From contig NZ_JAAOJA010000008.1 of assembly GCF_013184545.1 (NCBI RefSeq), positions 62,001 to 126,000 on the forward strand: DNA of 64,000 bases. The letters run 5' to 3'. The notes below the pieces were generated by a model. The model was not told where the DNA came from, searched no databases, and saw nothing but the letters and a program-made list of their open reading frames with translations. How positions within the stretch are numbered: the stretch's first letter is position 1; each line of letters starts with the position of its first letter. Positions 46,998 to 57,096 of the stretch are shown piece by piece. The stretch is from Pseudomonas tumuqii (GTDB lineage Bacteria > Pseudomonadota > Gammaproteobacteria > Pseudomonadales > Pseudomonadaceae). The translations under genes were made by a program, and so were the position numbers.

Positions 46998-47013
46998 CAA
47001 GGCTTCGCGGCGT

Positions 47014-48855
47014 TCATGCCTGGGTCAGTTGCCGGTACAGCTGCGGCAGGCGCAGCGGCAACTGTTGCGGCTGGCGGATCTGGGTGTAGCCATTGGCGCC
47101 GAACATGTACGGCAGGTAATCACCGGCTTCGCTGTCGATGGTGATGCAGAACGGCAACAGGCCCTGACGGCGCGCCTCCAGCACCGCTTCGCGGGTGTCC
47201 TCGACGCCGTAGCGGCCCTCGTAGAGATCCAGGTCGTTGGGTTTGCCATCGGTCACCAACAGCAGCAGTTTGCGCCGCTGCTTGCAGGCGCCGAGCAGCA
47301 CGGTGGCCTGGCGGATGGCCGCGCCCATGCGGGTGTAGTAGCCGGGCTTGAGCGCCTGAATGCGCCCACGGGTGTTGTCGTCGTAGCGCTGCTTGAACGA
47401 CTTGAGCTCCTGCATGCGCACCTGCTGGCGGCGCAGGGAGGAGAAACCGTAGAGGGCGAACTCGTCGCCCAGAGCCGACAGGGTCTCGCCGAACAGCAGC
47501 AGGCTGTCGCTGATCACCTCGATCACCCGGTGCTGGTCATCCAGGTGGGCGTCGGTGGACATCGACACATCCGCCAGCAGCAGGCAGGCCAGGTCGCGCC
47601 GGGTGGGGCGCTGCTCCATGAACAGGCCGCGTTCGGCGCACTGGCCATGCTGACGCTCGACATGAAAATCCAGCCAGGCCTGCATGTCCAGCTCCGAGCC
47701 CTGGGGTTGCTGACGCAGCCACTGGCGATCGTTGCGCAGGTGCTCGAACTGGCGGCGCAGGCGCTTGGCCAGCGGCGCCAGACGCGACGGCAGCGGCTGC
47801 GCCTCGCTGCCACGCGGCACCATCATCTGCAGGTTGACGAAATCCTCGCGCAGGCTCTGCTTGCGGTAGTCCCACTCCGGCAGCTTGATACCCTCGCCCA
47901 GCGGAATGTCGTCGACATCCGCCGGCGGCAGATCGAGGTGCAACTTGAGCCCGCCGCCCTTGCGCAGGCGCTGCTTGGACAGGGCCAGTTCGTCGAGATC
48001 CTCGGCGACCCGCGCGGCGTCCAGGTCTTCGCTGTCGTCGCTGCAGCGATCCAGCTCGACATGCTCGGACCAGCTGAACAGGTTTTCCAGGCGGAAGATC
48101 AGCAGGCCGCCCTTGCTGGTGCTCTCCTCGACCCGTTTGGCGCGCTTGGGCCCGACCTTCTGCTCGCCTGGCGGGGTCAGCAGGTTGCCCTCGCTCTCCT
48201 CGCCCAGTTCACAGGCCTGGGGTTCGCCGAGGTTTTCCGCCGGGTACAGCCACAGCGGCAATGGCCAGGGCGCCAGTTCGCTACGCGGGAAGTGCTCGAC
48301 GCTGCCCGGTTCGCGCAGGGCCTGACAGAGCGCAATCTCCAGCTCGGCCTCGCCCTTGCCCAACGAGCCGGGATCCGGACGCAACTGCAGGTGGGCCTCG
48401 ACCAGGCGCTGGTAGCGCGGACGCAGGGCTGGGTAGGCCTGCAGCAACTGCCGGGTCCAGCGCTGGTTATCGCGCGCCCAGTGACGCATCTCTCCCGCCT
48501 GCGCGGCCAATAGCGCCAGCCAGCGATAGAGATCCTGATTCAGCGCGACCTCGGGGTACACCGCCAGGCTCGGCGGCAGGCGCAGGTTGCTGGCATCGCA
48601 CCAGGCCACCGGCAGTTGCTTGCAGCTACCGGCGACCTGTTGCAGCAGGTTGCGCCGCAACACCAGGTCGCGCGCACTGGCGGCCTCCACGCCGATCCCG
48701 CTGGCGCCGCCCATGGCGCGGAACAGCAATGCCAGGGGCCGCTGCATGCTGGCCAGCTCGACCCGCGCCTCGGGAAAGTCCGGGCTGGCGCGGCGGGTGA
48801 TAAAGCGGTGCCAGACGCTGCCCACCCACTCTTCCAGTTCGACGGTAAAAGCCAT
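47014..48855 (-). CDS. norD: NorD, von Willebrand A domain nitric-oxide-reductase maturation protein
   Basis: This 613-aa protein has a C-terminal VWA domain with a MIDAS motif DVSMS near residue 429 and further MIDAS residues. It acts with the MoxR-type ATPase NirQ/NorQ in activating cNOR, probably by metal insertion into NorB. Acidic linker regions are typical. The ATG at 48855 with AAGGTGA upstream is chosen over a longer start at 48888. It lies downstream of norB, behind an intrinsic terminator, so it is likely expressed by read-through or a separate promoter. Confidence 0.92.
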   Translation of the reverse strand: MAFTVELEEWVGSVWHRFITRRASPDFPEARVELASMQRPLALLFRAMGGASGIGVEAASARDLVLRRNLLQQVAGSCKQLPVAWCDASNLRLPPSLAVYPEVALNQDLYRWLALLAAQAGEMRHWARDNQRWTRQLLQAYPALRPRYQRLVEAHLQLRPDPGSLGKGEAELEIALCQALREPGSVEHFPRSELAPWPLPLWLYPAENLGEPQACELGEESEGNLLTPPGEQKVGPKRAKRVEESTSKGGLLIFRLENLFSWSEHVELDRCSDDSEDLDAARVAEDLDELALSKQRLRKGGGLKLHLDLPPADVDDIPLGEGIKLPEWDYRKQSLREDFVNLQMMVPRGSEAQPLPSRLAPLAKRLRRQFEHLRNDRQWLRQQPQGSELDMQAWLDFHVERQHGQCAERGLFMEQRPTRRDLACLLLADVSMSTDAHLDDQHRVIEVISDSLLLFGETLSALGDEFALYGFSSLRRQQVRMQELKSFKQRYDDNTRGRIQALKPGYYTRMGAAIRQATVLLGACKQRRKLLLLVTDGKPNDLDLYEGRYGVEDTREAVLEARRQGLLPFCITIDSEAGDYLPYMFGANGYTQIRQPQQLPLRLPQLYRQLTQA

Positions 48856-48905
48856 CTGCTTCACCTTGCTCGCTGTGCTCCGCGCCAAAGGCCCGGAGCC
48901 AAATG

Positions 48906-48935
48906 CAAAAACGGCCCGCTGTACCAGCCGGGCCG
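48906..48935 (-). terminator. Rho-independent terminator after norB
   Basis: Read on the minus strand, CGGCCCG and CGGGCCG form a stem (48929-48935 and 48912-48918), followed by TTTTTG. It lies 23 bp after the norB stop. Confidence 0.75.
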
Positions 48936-48957
48936 AGATTTATTTACCGCGCACCGC

Positions 48958-50388
<1,431 letters not shown>

Positions 50389-50391
50389 CTA

Positions 50392-50832
50392 TCAGCCCTC
50401 CTTGTTTGGCGGCCAGTCGTTGGTATCGATCTTCGAAGTCCACTTGAGGAACTCCGCCATATCGTCCACTTCCTGCTCGCTCAAATTGAATTGCGGCATC
50501 GCCCGGCGGCCTGGGATGCCCAGGGGTTGCGCCTTCATCCAGGCCTGCAGGAACGGCTTGAAGGCCGCGTCCTCGCCACGCCGGGTGAACACATTGCCCA
50601 GCTCGGGCGCGAAGTAGGCGCCCTCGCCCAGCAGGCTGTGGCAGCCGATGCAGTTGTTGTTCTCCCAGACTGCTTTGCCACGTACCACCGACTCGTTCAT
50701 CTCCGATTCGTTGCTGCGTTCTGGAAAGGTTTGCTCTGTGTGATAGGTCAGGGCCAGGAATACCAGGAAGAAGAACACGCTCCCCCCAAAGTAGATATTC
50801 CTGGCCATGCTCTTGGTGAAGGTCTCTGACAT
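50392..50832 (-). CDS. norC: NorC, membrane-anchored cytochrome c subunit of NOR
   Basis: This 146-aa protein has an N-terminal transmembrane anchor (about residues 14-31) and a CIGCH haem motif near residue 61. AMPQF contains the likely Met ligand. It passes electrons from c551 or azurin to NorB and closely resembles P. aeruginosa NorC. The ATG at 50832 follows GAGGAAG. Confidence 0.97.
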   Translation of the reverse strand: MSETFTKSMARNIYFGGSVFFFLVFLALTYHTEQTFPERSNESEMNESVVRGKAVWENNNCIGCHSLLGEGAYFAPELGNVFTRRGEDAAFKPFLQAWMKAQPLGIPGRRAMPQFNLSEQEVDDMAEFLKWTSKIDTNDWPPNKEG

Positions 50833-50889
50833 GGTCGCTTCCTCTTTGCTTGGCGTGACCATTCTAGAAAGCCTGCTAACGAAACCTGC

Positions 50890-50903
50890 TTGATGAGAAT
50901 CAA
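50890..50903 (-). promoter_or_regulatory. Anr/Dnr box, perfect match (norCB)
   Basis: TTGATGAGAATCAA is fully consensus. Its centre is 65 bp before the norC ATG, which is the known arrangement of norCB promoters. Confidence 0.88.
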
Positions 50904-51047
50904 GAAAGTCCGATGGTTATGGTCGGGTATAGCGATGAGGGCGGGAAACGGGGAGTGGAAGCGGGAAAATGCGGGTGGCCAGCTTCGGCGGACAAGGCTA
51001 GCGTGCGAACCGTAGATCCTATGTTCATGTTCAAGGCTTGCGGCATC

Positions 51048-51117
51048 GTAGGGTGGATGACGCCTTATCCATCCACCAAATCGCGACGGTGGATGAAAAA
51101 GGCGTCATCCACCCTAC
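51048..51117. repeat. Perfect 19-bp-arm inverted repeat
   Basis: The arms 51048-51066 and 51099-51117 are perfect reverse complements (GTAGGGTGGATGACGCCTT type). A nested repeat lies in the loop. This is a dispersed pseudomonad-style hairpin. Confidence 0.78.
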
Positions 51118-51125
51118 ACAGAACC

Positions 51126-51192
51126 GTAGCCCGGATGAAATCCGGGAGGCTATTTAACGGCCAACACCGCTCCCGGATTGCATCCGGGCTAC
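51126..51192. repeat. GTAGCCCGGATG inverted repeat (norF 3' side)
   Basis: Arms GTAGCCCGGATG (51126-51137) and CATCCGGGCTAC (51181-51192) are perfect. The element overlaps the norF stop and resembles the one at 62787-62848. Confidence 0.78.
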
Positions 51193-51446
51193 GAGGAAAA
51201 CTGCAAGGTCAGCAACACGCCCGCCGCCATCGCCACCGGCCAGCCCAGCAGCAGCCAGCGCCACATGCGCGGGGCGTGACGCAACTCCATGAAGCCGTCG
51301 GCGATCAGCCAGGCCTTGCCCAGGGCCGCGAGCAACACCGCGCCGGCCATCAGCAGGGTCGCCCCGGCATTGCCCAGCTGCACGCTGGTCACTGACAGCA
51401 CGGCCAGCGCCAGCCAGCAGAACATCAGGGTGGTGGAAGCAGACAT
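51189..51446 (-). CDS. norF: NorF-like small membrane protein (COX IV-like)
   Basis: This 85-aa protein has about three hydrophobic helices and resembles the cytochrome c oxidase subunit IV-like NorF/NirP proteins that accompany NOR. GGGAGGT precedes the ATG. It follows norE by 13 bp in the nirQ-norE-norF operon. Role in NOR activity or assembly is not firmly known. Confidence 0.8.
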   Translation of the reverse strand: MSASTTLMFCWLALAVLSVTSVQLGNAGATLLMAGAVLLAALGKAWLIADGFMELRHAPRMWRWLLLGWPVAMAAGVLLTLQFSS

Positions 51447-51459
51447 GGCGACCTCCCGG

Positions 51460-52047
51460 TCAATTCAGGACATAGACCAGCGGAAACAGCAGCACCCAGA
51501 CCAGATCGACCATGTGCCAATAGAGCACGCCGGACTCCAGCGCGCTGCAATTGCCCGGGCCATAGACCCGGCGCCGACAGCGCTCGGCCAGCCAGCCGAG
51601 AATGAACAGGCCGAGCAGCACATGGACGAAGTGAAAGCCGGTGAGGATCCAGTACAGGGTGAAAAAGGTGTTGTGCTCCATGCCCAGCCCCGCACCGGCC
51701 AGGTGGCTGTACTCGCCGAGCTTCAACAGCACATAGACGCTGGCCGACAGCAGCGCCGCCAGCAACAACCAGGCGCCGCGCCGCGGCCGAGCCTGGCGCA
51801 CCTGCTCCTGGGCCAGCGCGGCGAACAGGCCGGACGTGAGCAGGCTCAGGGTCAACGCCAGGCCGGTGGAGCTGTCGAGCAACTGGCGGCCGTCGTGGAA
51901 CAGCTGCGGCTGCAAGGCCTGGGCCACCGCGAAGGTGAGGATCAGCAAGGCGAAGACCGTCAGCTCGGCGAGAATGAAGAACCACATCGCCAGGTCGCCC
52001 GGCAGATGCCGCACCGGGCTGGCGACGGGTTCAAGCGAAGTGGACAT
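51460..52047 (-). CDS. norE: NorE, cytochrome c oxidase subunit III-like protein
   Basis: This 195-aa protein has five transmembrane helices and matches the subunit-III-like NorE/NirO proteins of denitrifiers. The ATG at 52047 is taken; an ATG at 52056 (extra three codons) is possible. It overlaps the end of nirQ by 17 bp. It is needed for full NOR activity in some denitrifiers and has no haem or copper ligands of its own. Confidence 0.85.
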   Translation of the reverse strand: MSTSLEPVASPVRHLPGDLAMWFFILAELTVFALLILTFAVAQALQPQLFHDGRQLLDSSTGLALTLSLLTSGLFAALAQEQVRQARPRRGAWLLLAALLSASVYVLLKLGEYSHLAGAGLGMEHNTFFTLYWILTGFHFVHVLLGLFILGWLAERCRRRVYGPGNCSALESGVLYWHMVDLVWVLLFPLVYVLN

Positions 52048-52876
52048 CGACCACATCCATCAGCGCAGCGACGGTCTGCGGATCGTCCGATAGCGGCTCG
52101 GCCAGACAGGCCAGGCAGGCATCACGCGGGCTCATGCCGGAGCCGATCATGCGCGCGGCGAAGATCAGCAGGCGGGTCGAGGCGACCTCCTCCAGATCAT
52201 GCTGCTCCAGCCGGCGCAGGGCCTGCCCGAGCTTGACCACCTGCGCGGCCAGCTCGGCACCGACCCGCGCCTCGTTGGCGACGATGCGCTCTTCCTCGGC
52301 CACCGGCGGATAAGCGAAACGCAAGGCGACGAAACGCTGGCGGGTGCTCGGCTTCATGCCCTTGAGCAGGTTCTGGTAGCCGGGGTTGTAGGACACCACC
52401 AGCATGAAACCCGGTGGCGCGCGCAACACCTCGCCGGTGCGTTCCAGATACAGTTCGCGGCGGTCATCGGCCAGCGGATGGAGGACCACGGCGGTGTCCT
52501 GGCGCGCCTCGACCACCTCGTCGAGGTAGCAGATGCCGCCCTCGCGCACCGCGCGGGTCAGCGGACCGTCCTGCCACCAGGTGCCCTGGGCGCCGATCAG
52601 ATGACGACCGACCAGGTCGGCGGCGGAAAGATCGTCATGGCAGGCCACGGTATACAGCGGCAAACGCAGGCGGTGCGCCATGTACTGGACGAAGCGGGTC
52701 TTGCCGCAACCGGTCGGGCCCTTGATCAGCACCGGCATGCCGTGCTGCCAGGCCTGCTCGAACAGCACCTGCTCATTGCCCAGCGGTTGGTAGAACGGCG
52801 CATCCAGCACGGCAGCCGTTTCGGCTAGTTTCACAGGCGCATTCACAGGCAGTACCTCACCGAGGTGATTAATCAT
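52031..52876 (-). CDS. nirQ: NirQ/NorQ MoxR-type AAA+ ATPase
   Basis: This 281-aa ATPase has Walker A GPTGCGKT near residue 53, Walker B ICYLDEVVEARQD near residue 114 and the sensor VVSYNPGYQ near residue 162. It works with NorD in NOR (and nitrite reductase) activation. The ATG at 52876 has a weak ribosome site; a GTG at 52843, preceded by GAGGT, may be the true start and would give 270 aa. An FNR-type box lies 61 bp before the ATG. Confidence 0.92.
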   Translation of the reverse strand: MINHLGEVLPVNAPVKLAETAAVLDAPFYQPLGNEQVLFEQAWQHGMPVLIKGPTGCGKTRFVQYMAHRLRLPLYTVACHDDLSAADLVGRHLIGAQGTWWQDGPLTRAVREGGICYLDEVVEARQDTAVVLHPLADDRRELYLERTGEVLRAPPGFMLVVSYNPGYQNLLKGMKPSTRQRFVALRFAYPPVAEEERIVANEARVGAELAAQVVKLGQALRRLEQHDLEEVASTRLLIFAARMIGSGMSPRDACLACLAEPLSDDPQTVAALMDVVDVHFA

Positions 52877-52930
52877 GCCTGCACGCTACCCGCGACCAAC
52901 CGCTGTCCTCAAGCTGCATGCGGACAACTC

Positions 52931-52944
52931 TTGATTCCGGTCAA
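52931..52944 (-). promoter_or_regulatory. Anr/Dnr-type box (nirQ operon)
   Basis: TTGATTCCGGTCAA has one mismatch. Its centre is 61 bp before the nirQ ATG. Confidence 0.68.
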
Positions 52945-53209
52945 GCCCATCGGCAATCCGCTTGGTTATGCTGCCCTACAGTTAAATTGATCGATCGTTG
53001 GAATTAGCCGATTCACGTCTCAGCCACGCAACTGCTACTGTCTGTACTCGTAAACGAACCCTGTACGAGTATCGCTGGTCCATACATATAGATCAGTGTT
53101 AGCAGCGAGAGGCTCAGATAGCGCCCACAAGAAGACGCACAACAGTAACTGCAGCGAAAATTGGCAGGGTCTATGCCCTGCTCTCAATAGCCTTGAGGAA
53201 ATAATCATC

Positions 53210-53533
53210 ATGAAGAAAATCCTGGTCCCAATGCTCGTCCTGGGAGCTGCGCTGAGCGTACAGCCCGCCTTTGCCGCCGACGCCGCCGCTGCCGAAGCGC
53301 TGTTCAAGAGCAAGCCCTGTGCGGCTTGTCACAACGTCGACGTGAAGATGGTCGGCCCGGCGCTGAAGGAAGTCGCCGCCAAGTACGCCGGTACCGAAGG
53401 TGCCGCCGAATTGCTGGCTGGGCGCATCAAGAATGGCACCGTAGGCGCTTGGGGGCAGATGCCGATGCCGGCTAACCCAGTCACCGACGAAGAAGCGAAG
53501 ATCCTCGCCGAATGGGTGCTGAGCCTCAAGTAA
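53210..53533 (+). CDS. Cytochrome c551 (NirM-like)
   Basis: This 107-aa precursor has a signal peptide ending at AFA (about residue 22) and a mature c551-type domain of ~85 residues with haem motif CAACH and the Met ligand in GQMPMPAN. It is like P. aeruginosa c551, which donates electrons to cytochrome cd1 and NOR. The ATG at 53210 has TTGAGGAA upstream. A possible imperfect sigma-54-like element (53162-53176) precedes it. nirS is not adjacent, unlike in P. aeruginosa. Confidence 0.9.
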   Translation: MKKILVPMLVLGAALSVQPAFAADAAAAEALFKSKPCAACHNVDVKMVGPALKEVAAKYAGTEGAAELLAGRIKNGTVGAWGQMPMPANPVTDEEAKILAEWVLSLK

Positions 53534-53540
53534 GCCCTCG

Positions 53541-53584
53541 AGGACGTCACACCCAGCGCTTTTCGCGATCGGTTGTGACGTCCT
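53541..53584 (+). terminator. Stem-loop after cytochrome c551
   Basis: Perfect 11-bp arms AGGACGTCACA (53541-53551) and TGTGACGTCCT (53574-53584) lie 7 bp after the stop. No T run follows, so termination is plausible but not certain. Confidence 0.55.
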
Positions 53585-53726
53585 TATCCCCATCCTCGCT
53601 GTCTATCCGTAGCCTTCCGCCTGATGGTCCAAGAGTTCGGGCGCGTGCTCAATTTGTCCTCAATTCCATACTCTCAGTGTCATACAATGCCGCTTCACAT
53701 CAATTTTATTGAAGCGAAGCCGCGCA

Positions 53727-54587
53727 ATGGACATCGATCTCGCCCGCACCTTTCTCGATATCATGCGCAGCGGCAGCTTCATCGCCACCGCAGAACGCCT
53801 GCATATCACCCAGACGGCGGTGACGGCGCGAATCCACAACCTGGAAAACCAGCTCGGCTGCCGGCTGTTCGTGCGCAATCGGGCCGGCGCCCGACTGACC
53901 GCCGACGGCGAGCGTTTCGTCACCTATGCCACCCAACTGGTACAGACCTGGGAAGCTGCTCGGCGTGACCTGCCCTTGCCTCGTGGCTCTGGCGACCTGC
54001 TTACCCTCGGCTCGGAGATGAGCCTGTGCAACCCGCTGATGCTGGCCTGGGTGCAACGCCTGCACCAGGTTTTGCCTGCACACGCGGTGCGCAGCGTGGT
54101 GACCAGTGGCAACCTGCTCCAGCAACAACTCGACCTCGGCGTGCTCGATGCCGCATTGGTCCACCAACCGGAATATTGGCCGAACCTGCAGGTTGAACAA
54201 CTGCTCGAGGAGAAGCTGATCCAGGTGGTGCAGACCCATAACCCCGAGCCCTATATGTATGTCGACTGGGGACCGACGTTTCGCAAACTGCACGACAACG
54301 CCCTGCCGGAACACACCCGCACCACCCTCTCCTTCGACCTCGGCCCACTGGCGCTCCAGTATCTGCTGCAATGTGGCGGTCGCGGCTACTTCCGTACCCG
54401 CGTGGTGCAGCGCTATCTCGATGAAGGCATCCTCAAGCGAGTGGAGATGGCGCCGGAATTTTCCTACCCGATCTATCTGGTTTACCCCAGGGCGGCCGTC
54501 AATCCGGCCCTGCGCAGTGCTCTGCAACTGTTGCGCGAGGTGGTCCTGGATGACTTCGACTGGTCACGCTGGGATTACGAGATTTGA
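53727..54587 (+). CDS. LysR-type transcriptional regulator
   Basis: This 286-aa protein has an N-terminal winged helix-turn-helix (MDIDLARTFLDIMRSGSFIATAERLHITQTAVTARIHNLE region) and a C-terminal effector-binding domain. The ATG at 53727 is used; the TTG at 53709 is unlikely. Targets cannot be inferred with confidence. It converges on the HPP-CBS gene and follows c551 on the same strand behind a hairpin. Confidence 0.88.
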   Translation: MDIDLARTFLDIMRSGSFIATAERLHITQTAVTARIHNLENQLGCRLFVRNRAGARLTADGERFVTYATQLVQTWEAARRDLPLPRGSGDLLTLGSEMSLCNPLMLAWVQRLHQVLPAHAVRSVVTSGNLLQQQLDLGVLDAALVHQPEYWPNLQVEQLLEEKLIQVVQTHNPEPYMYVDWGPTFRKLHDNALPEHTRTTLSFDLGPLALQYLLQCGGRGYFRTRVVQRYLDEGILKRVEMAPEFSYPIYLVYPRAAVNPALRSALQLLREVVLDDFDWSRWDYEI

Positions 54588-54636
54588 AGCACCATGATGA
54601 AGTCCGTCATCCCAGCCCTAGCAGGTCGGCAACGGC

Positions 54637-55776
54637 TCAATCCGGCAGCTGCCTGAGCCAGTTGCGGTAGAGCGCCGCGATCAGATCGGTCTGGGTGATC
54701 ATGCCCACCAGCCGTTCGTGCTCATCCACCACCGGCAGGCAATGCAGGCCGCGGTCCGAGAGCAAAAACACCAGTTCCACCATGTGCACGTCCTGGCGCA
54801 CTGCAACCACGGGCGCACTCATGATCGAGCGCAGCTTGGTGCCGCGCAGGTACTTCAGGCGACCGAAATTGACCCGCGCCTGGCTGGGCTGAAACTGCTT
54901 GAGCAGATCGACCAGGGTGACGATGCCGATCAGCTTGCCGCTGCCCTCCTCCACTACCGGCAGCGAACGCAGGCGGTGTTCCTGCAGGGTCTGCCAGGCC
55001 TGCTGGATAAAGCTGTCCGGCGCCGCCCAATAGAGATCGCGGGACATGATATCGGCCGCGCGGATCTCGCCCATGCTGCGGCGCAAGGCATGTTTCTCGG
55101 TTTGCTTGATCAGCCGCTCGAGATCGTCACGGGTGACATCGACATATTCGCCGAACTCCTCGAGGGCTCTATCCATGTCGTCGCGACTGAAGCTCAGACG
55201 CTCGCCCGGTAATGGATCGCGCGTGTGGTGGCGGTTCTCCCTGGACAGGCGCGGTTTGGGGTAGGCGTGGCCGGTCAGGTTGTTGTAGAGCAAGGCGACA
55301 GCCACCAGCAACAGCGAGTTGAGCGCCACCGGATAGAGCAAGGCATATCCCGGATCGTCGACTCCAAAACCACCGCTGGCAGCCAACACCGCCAATGCAC
55401 AGCTTGGCGGGTGCAGGCAGCGCAAGGCGAACAGGCAGACCAGCGACAGGCTGGCGGCCAGCACTGTCGCGGACACACTATCCAGAGGGCTCAAGCCCAG
55501 GCTGATGCCGATCAGGGCGGCACACATATTGCCTGCGAGGATCGACCAGGGTTGAGCGAACGGGCTGGAGGAAGCACCGAACAGCAGCACCGCGGAGGCA
55601 GCGATAGGCGCGGCGATGTGCAAGGTGATCGCCGTACCGAACCACCAGACGCCAAGCGAAACGCACAGCGACATGCCGATAGCGATACCGATGGCCACGC
55701 GCATCCATTCCTGGGCGCGGGCATTGAGCGGTGCGGGGACGAAAGACCTGAACCAGTCGAGATGGTGTTCTTGCAT
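54637..55776 (-). CDS. HPP-family membrane protein with CBS domains
   Basis: This 379-aa protein has about four to five N-terminal transmembrane helices carrying the HPP motif (CLHPPSCA near residue 104), then two CBS repeats (about residues 235-370) that usually bind adenosine nucleotides. Some HPP proteins have been linked to nitrite handling, but the function here is unproven. The ATG at 55776 has AGGAAT upstream; a TTG at 55806 is rejected. Confidence 0.85.
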   Translation of the reverse strand: MQEHHLDWFRSFVPAPLNARAQEWMRVAIGIAIGMSLCVSLGVWWFGTAITLHIAAPIAASAVLLFGASSSPFAQPWSILAGNMCAALIGISLGLSPLDSVSATVLAASLSLVCLFALRCLHPPSCALAVLAASGGFGVDDPGYALLYPVALNSLLLVAVALLYNNLTGHAYPKPRLSRENRHHTRDPLPGERLSFSRDDMDRALEEFGEYVDVTRDDLERLIKQTEKHALRRSMGEIRAADIMSRDLYWAAPDSFIQQAWQTLQEHRLRSLPVVEEGSGKLIGIVTLVDLLKQFQPSQARVNFGRLKYLRGTKLRSIMSAPVVAVRQDVHMVELVFLLSDRGLHCLPVVDEHERLVGMITQTDLIAALYRNWLRQLPD

Positions 55777-55806
55777 TATTCCTGCCTGGCATCGGGATAG
55801 TTGCAA

Positions 55807-56200
55807 TAGCGGATCCTACGCAGGCCAAAACACCTTCACGGGCCAAGACTGGAACAAGTCGCTGGCACAGATGGCGCGGCTAATAGCCGGCCATGACGTT
55901 CGTGCGCTGGGGAGTAACCAGTCCGGCCGTAGTTGCAGACAGTCGAAACAAGATGGTTTGACACTTGGTTCATCGTGTTTGCGCGCGCAATCACGAACGC
56001 CTGCAAGCAGACGCACCGCGCTTATACGCAGCCGCTTTGAGGAACGCGGCCGGGTTGGCGCAGCAGAAGATGGCGCGTAGGCATGAGTGCCTACGCATTG
56101 TGAGGGGGATGTTCAGTTATCTCTAATGAATAGTATTGCTCTTAATCAGCAAAATTAATGCTCTAAAGAAGTGGAGCATGCGCGGCGGTGCGCACCCTCC
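55807..56200. other. Intergenic region, no gene seen
   Basis: The ~390-bp gap between the HPP and SDR genes has lower GC than its neighbours near 56100-56165. No convincing open frame, box or hairpin was seen. Nearby open frames are shadows. Confidence 0.4.
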
Positions 56201-56944
56201 TCAGCTCAGGGTATAGCCGTTGTCGACCACCCAATCCTGGCCATAGACGCCGCGCGCGCCGGCCGACAACTGGAACAGGATCACGCTGGCGACAGCCGCC
56301 GCATCGAGAAAGTGACCTGGCAACAGGCGCTGGGTGACGCTGTCGGCGACCTCATCCAACTGTTCATCGCTCAACCCCAGGGTGCCCCAGATCGCTGTTG
56401 CCGTGGGGCCGGGCGAGACCAGATTGATGCGCACACCGACTGGCGCCATTTCCACCGCGAGGGTGCGCGCCTGGGCGCTGAGTGCCGCCTTGCTGGCGAT
56501 ATAGGCGGCCAGACCGGGAAAGGTCGAACGGGTGAGAAAGGTGCCTATGAACACCACCGAACAGGGCGCCGCCAGCACCTCGCGTAGCGCCGCCAGGGTA
56601 TTCAATGCGCCTGCACCGTTGACCGCCCACTGCCGATCGAATGCCGCCAGGTCGAGGCTTTCGGCCAGTTCGGCGACACCCGCGTTGGGCACCAGATAAT
56701 CCACCTGCCCCAGTTGCGCTGCGCGCAGGCCGAGGCTGGCCAGATCCGCGTTCGAGGTGACATCACCGGCATGCCAGACCAGGCGTTCGGGATAGCTTTC
56801 CTGCAGACTGTGCAACCCGCCCAGACTGCGCGACATTGCCAGCACCCTGGCGCCGCGTTGCAGCAAAGCGGCGCATAACGCCAGGCCGATACCTGAACTG
56901 GCTCCGGTGACTACGGCCAGACGATCCTGAAACTCGGTTCTCAT
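56201..56944 (-). CDS. Short-chain dehydrogenase/reductase
   Basis: This 247-aa SDR has the cofactor motif TGASSGIGLA near residue 13, NAGV near residue 85 and a YIASKAA catalytic segment near residue 150. The ATG at 56944 has GGAGAAG 5 bases upstream and replaces a longer start at 56995. Substrate is unknown. It follows nnrS by about 150 bp on the same strand; a link to NO metabolism is not evident. Confidence 0.88.
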   Translation of the reverse strand: MRTEFQDRLAVVTGASSGIGLALCAALLQRGARVLAMSRSLGGLHSLQESYPERLVWHAGDVTSNADLASLGLRAAQLGQVDYLVPNAGVAELAESLDLAAFDRQWAVNGAGALNTLAALREVLAAPCSVVFIGTFLTRSTFPGLAAYIASKAALSAQARTLAVEMAPVGVRINLVSPGPTATAIWGTLGLSDEQLDEVADSVTQRLLPGHFLDAAAVASVILFQLSAGARGVYGQDWVVDNGYTLS

Positions 56945-57096
56945 CAGCTTCTCCGATGCTCGGCAGTGCCGAGCGGCAAGGTCACCCATGCGCAAGGCAC
57001 AGGCAACCGGACATCAATGGTTGGGCAGCGCGGCGCAGGCGGCGCTGCATGATCAAACGGTCGGCGCAACAGAGATTCAGCGCCCTGCCCTGGCAA

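Noticed and set aside
53162..53176. Sigma-54-like element TGGCAGGGTCTATGC before cytochrome c551
   Set aside because: Two of the conserved bases differ; too weak to call as a promoter.
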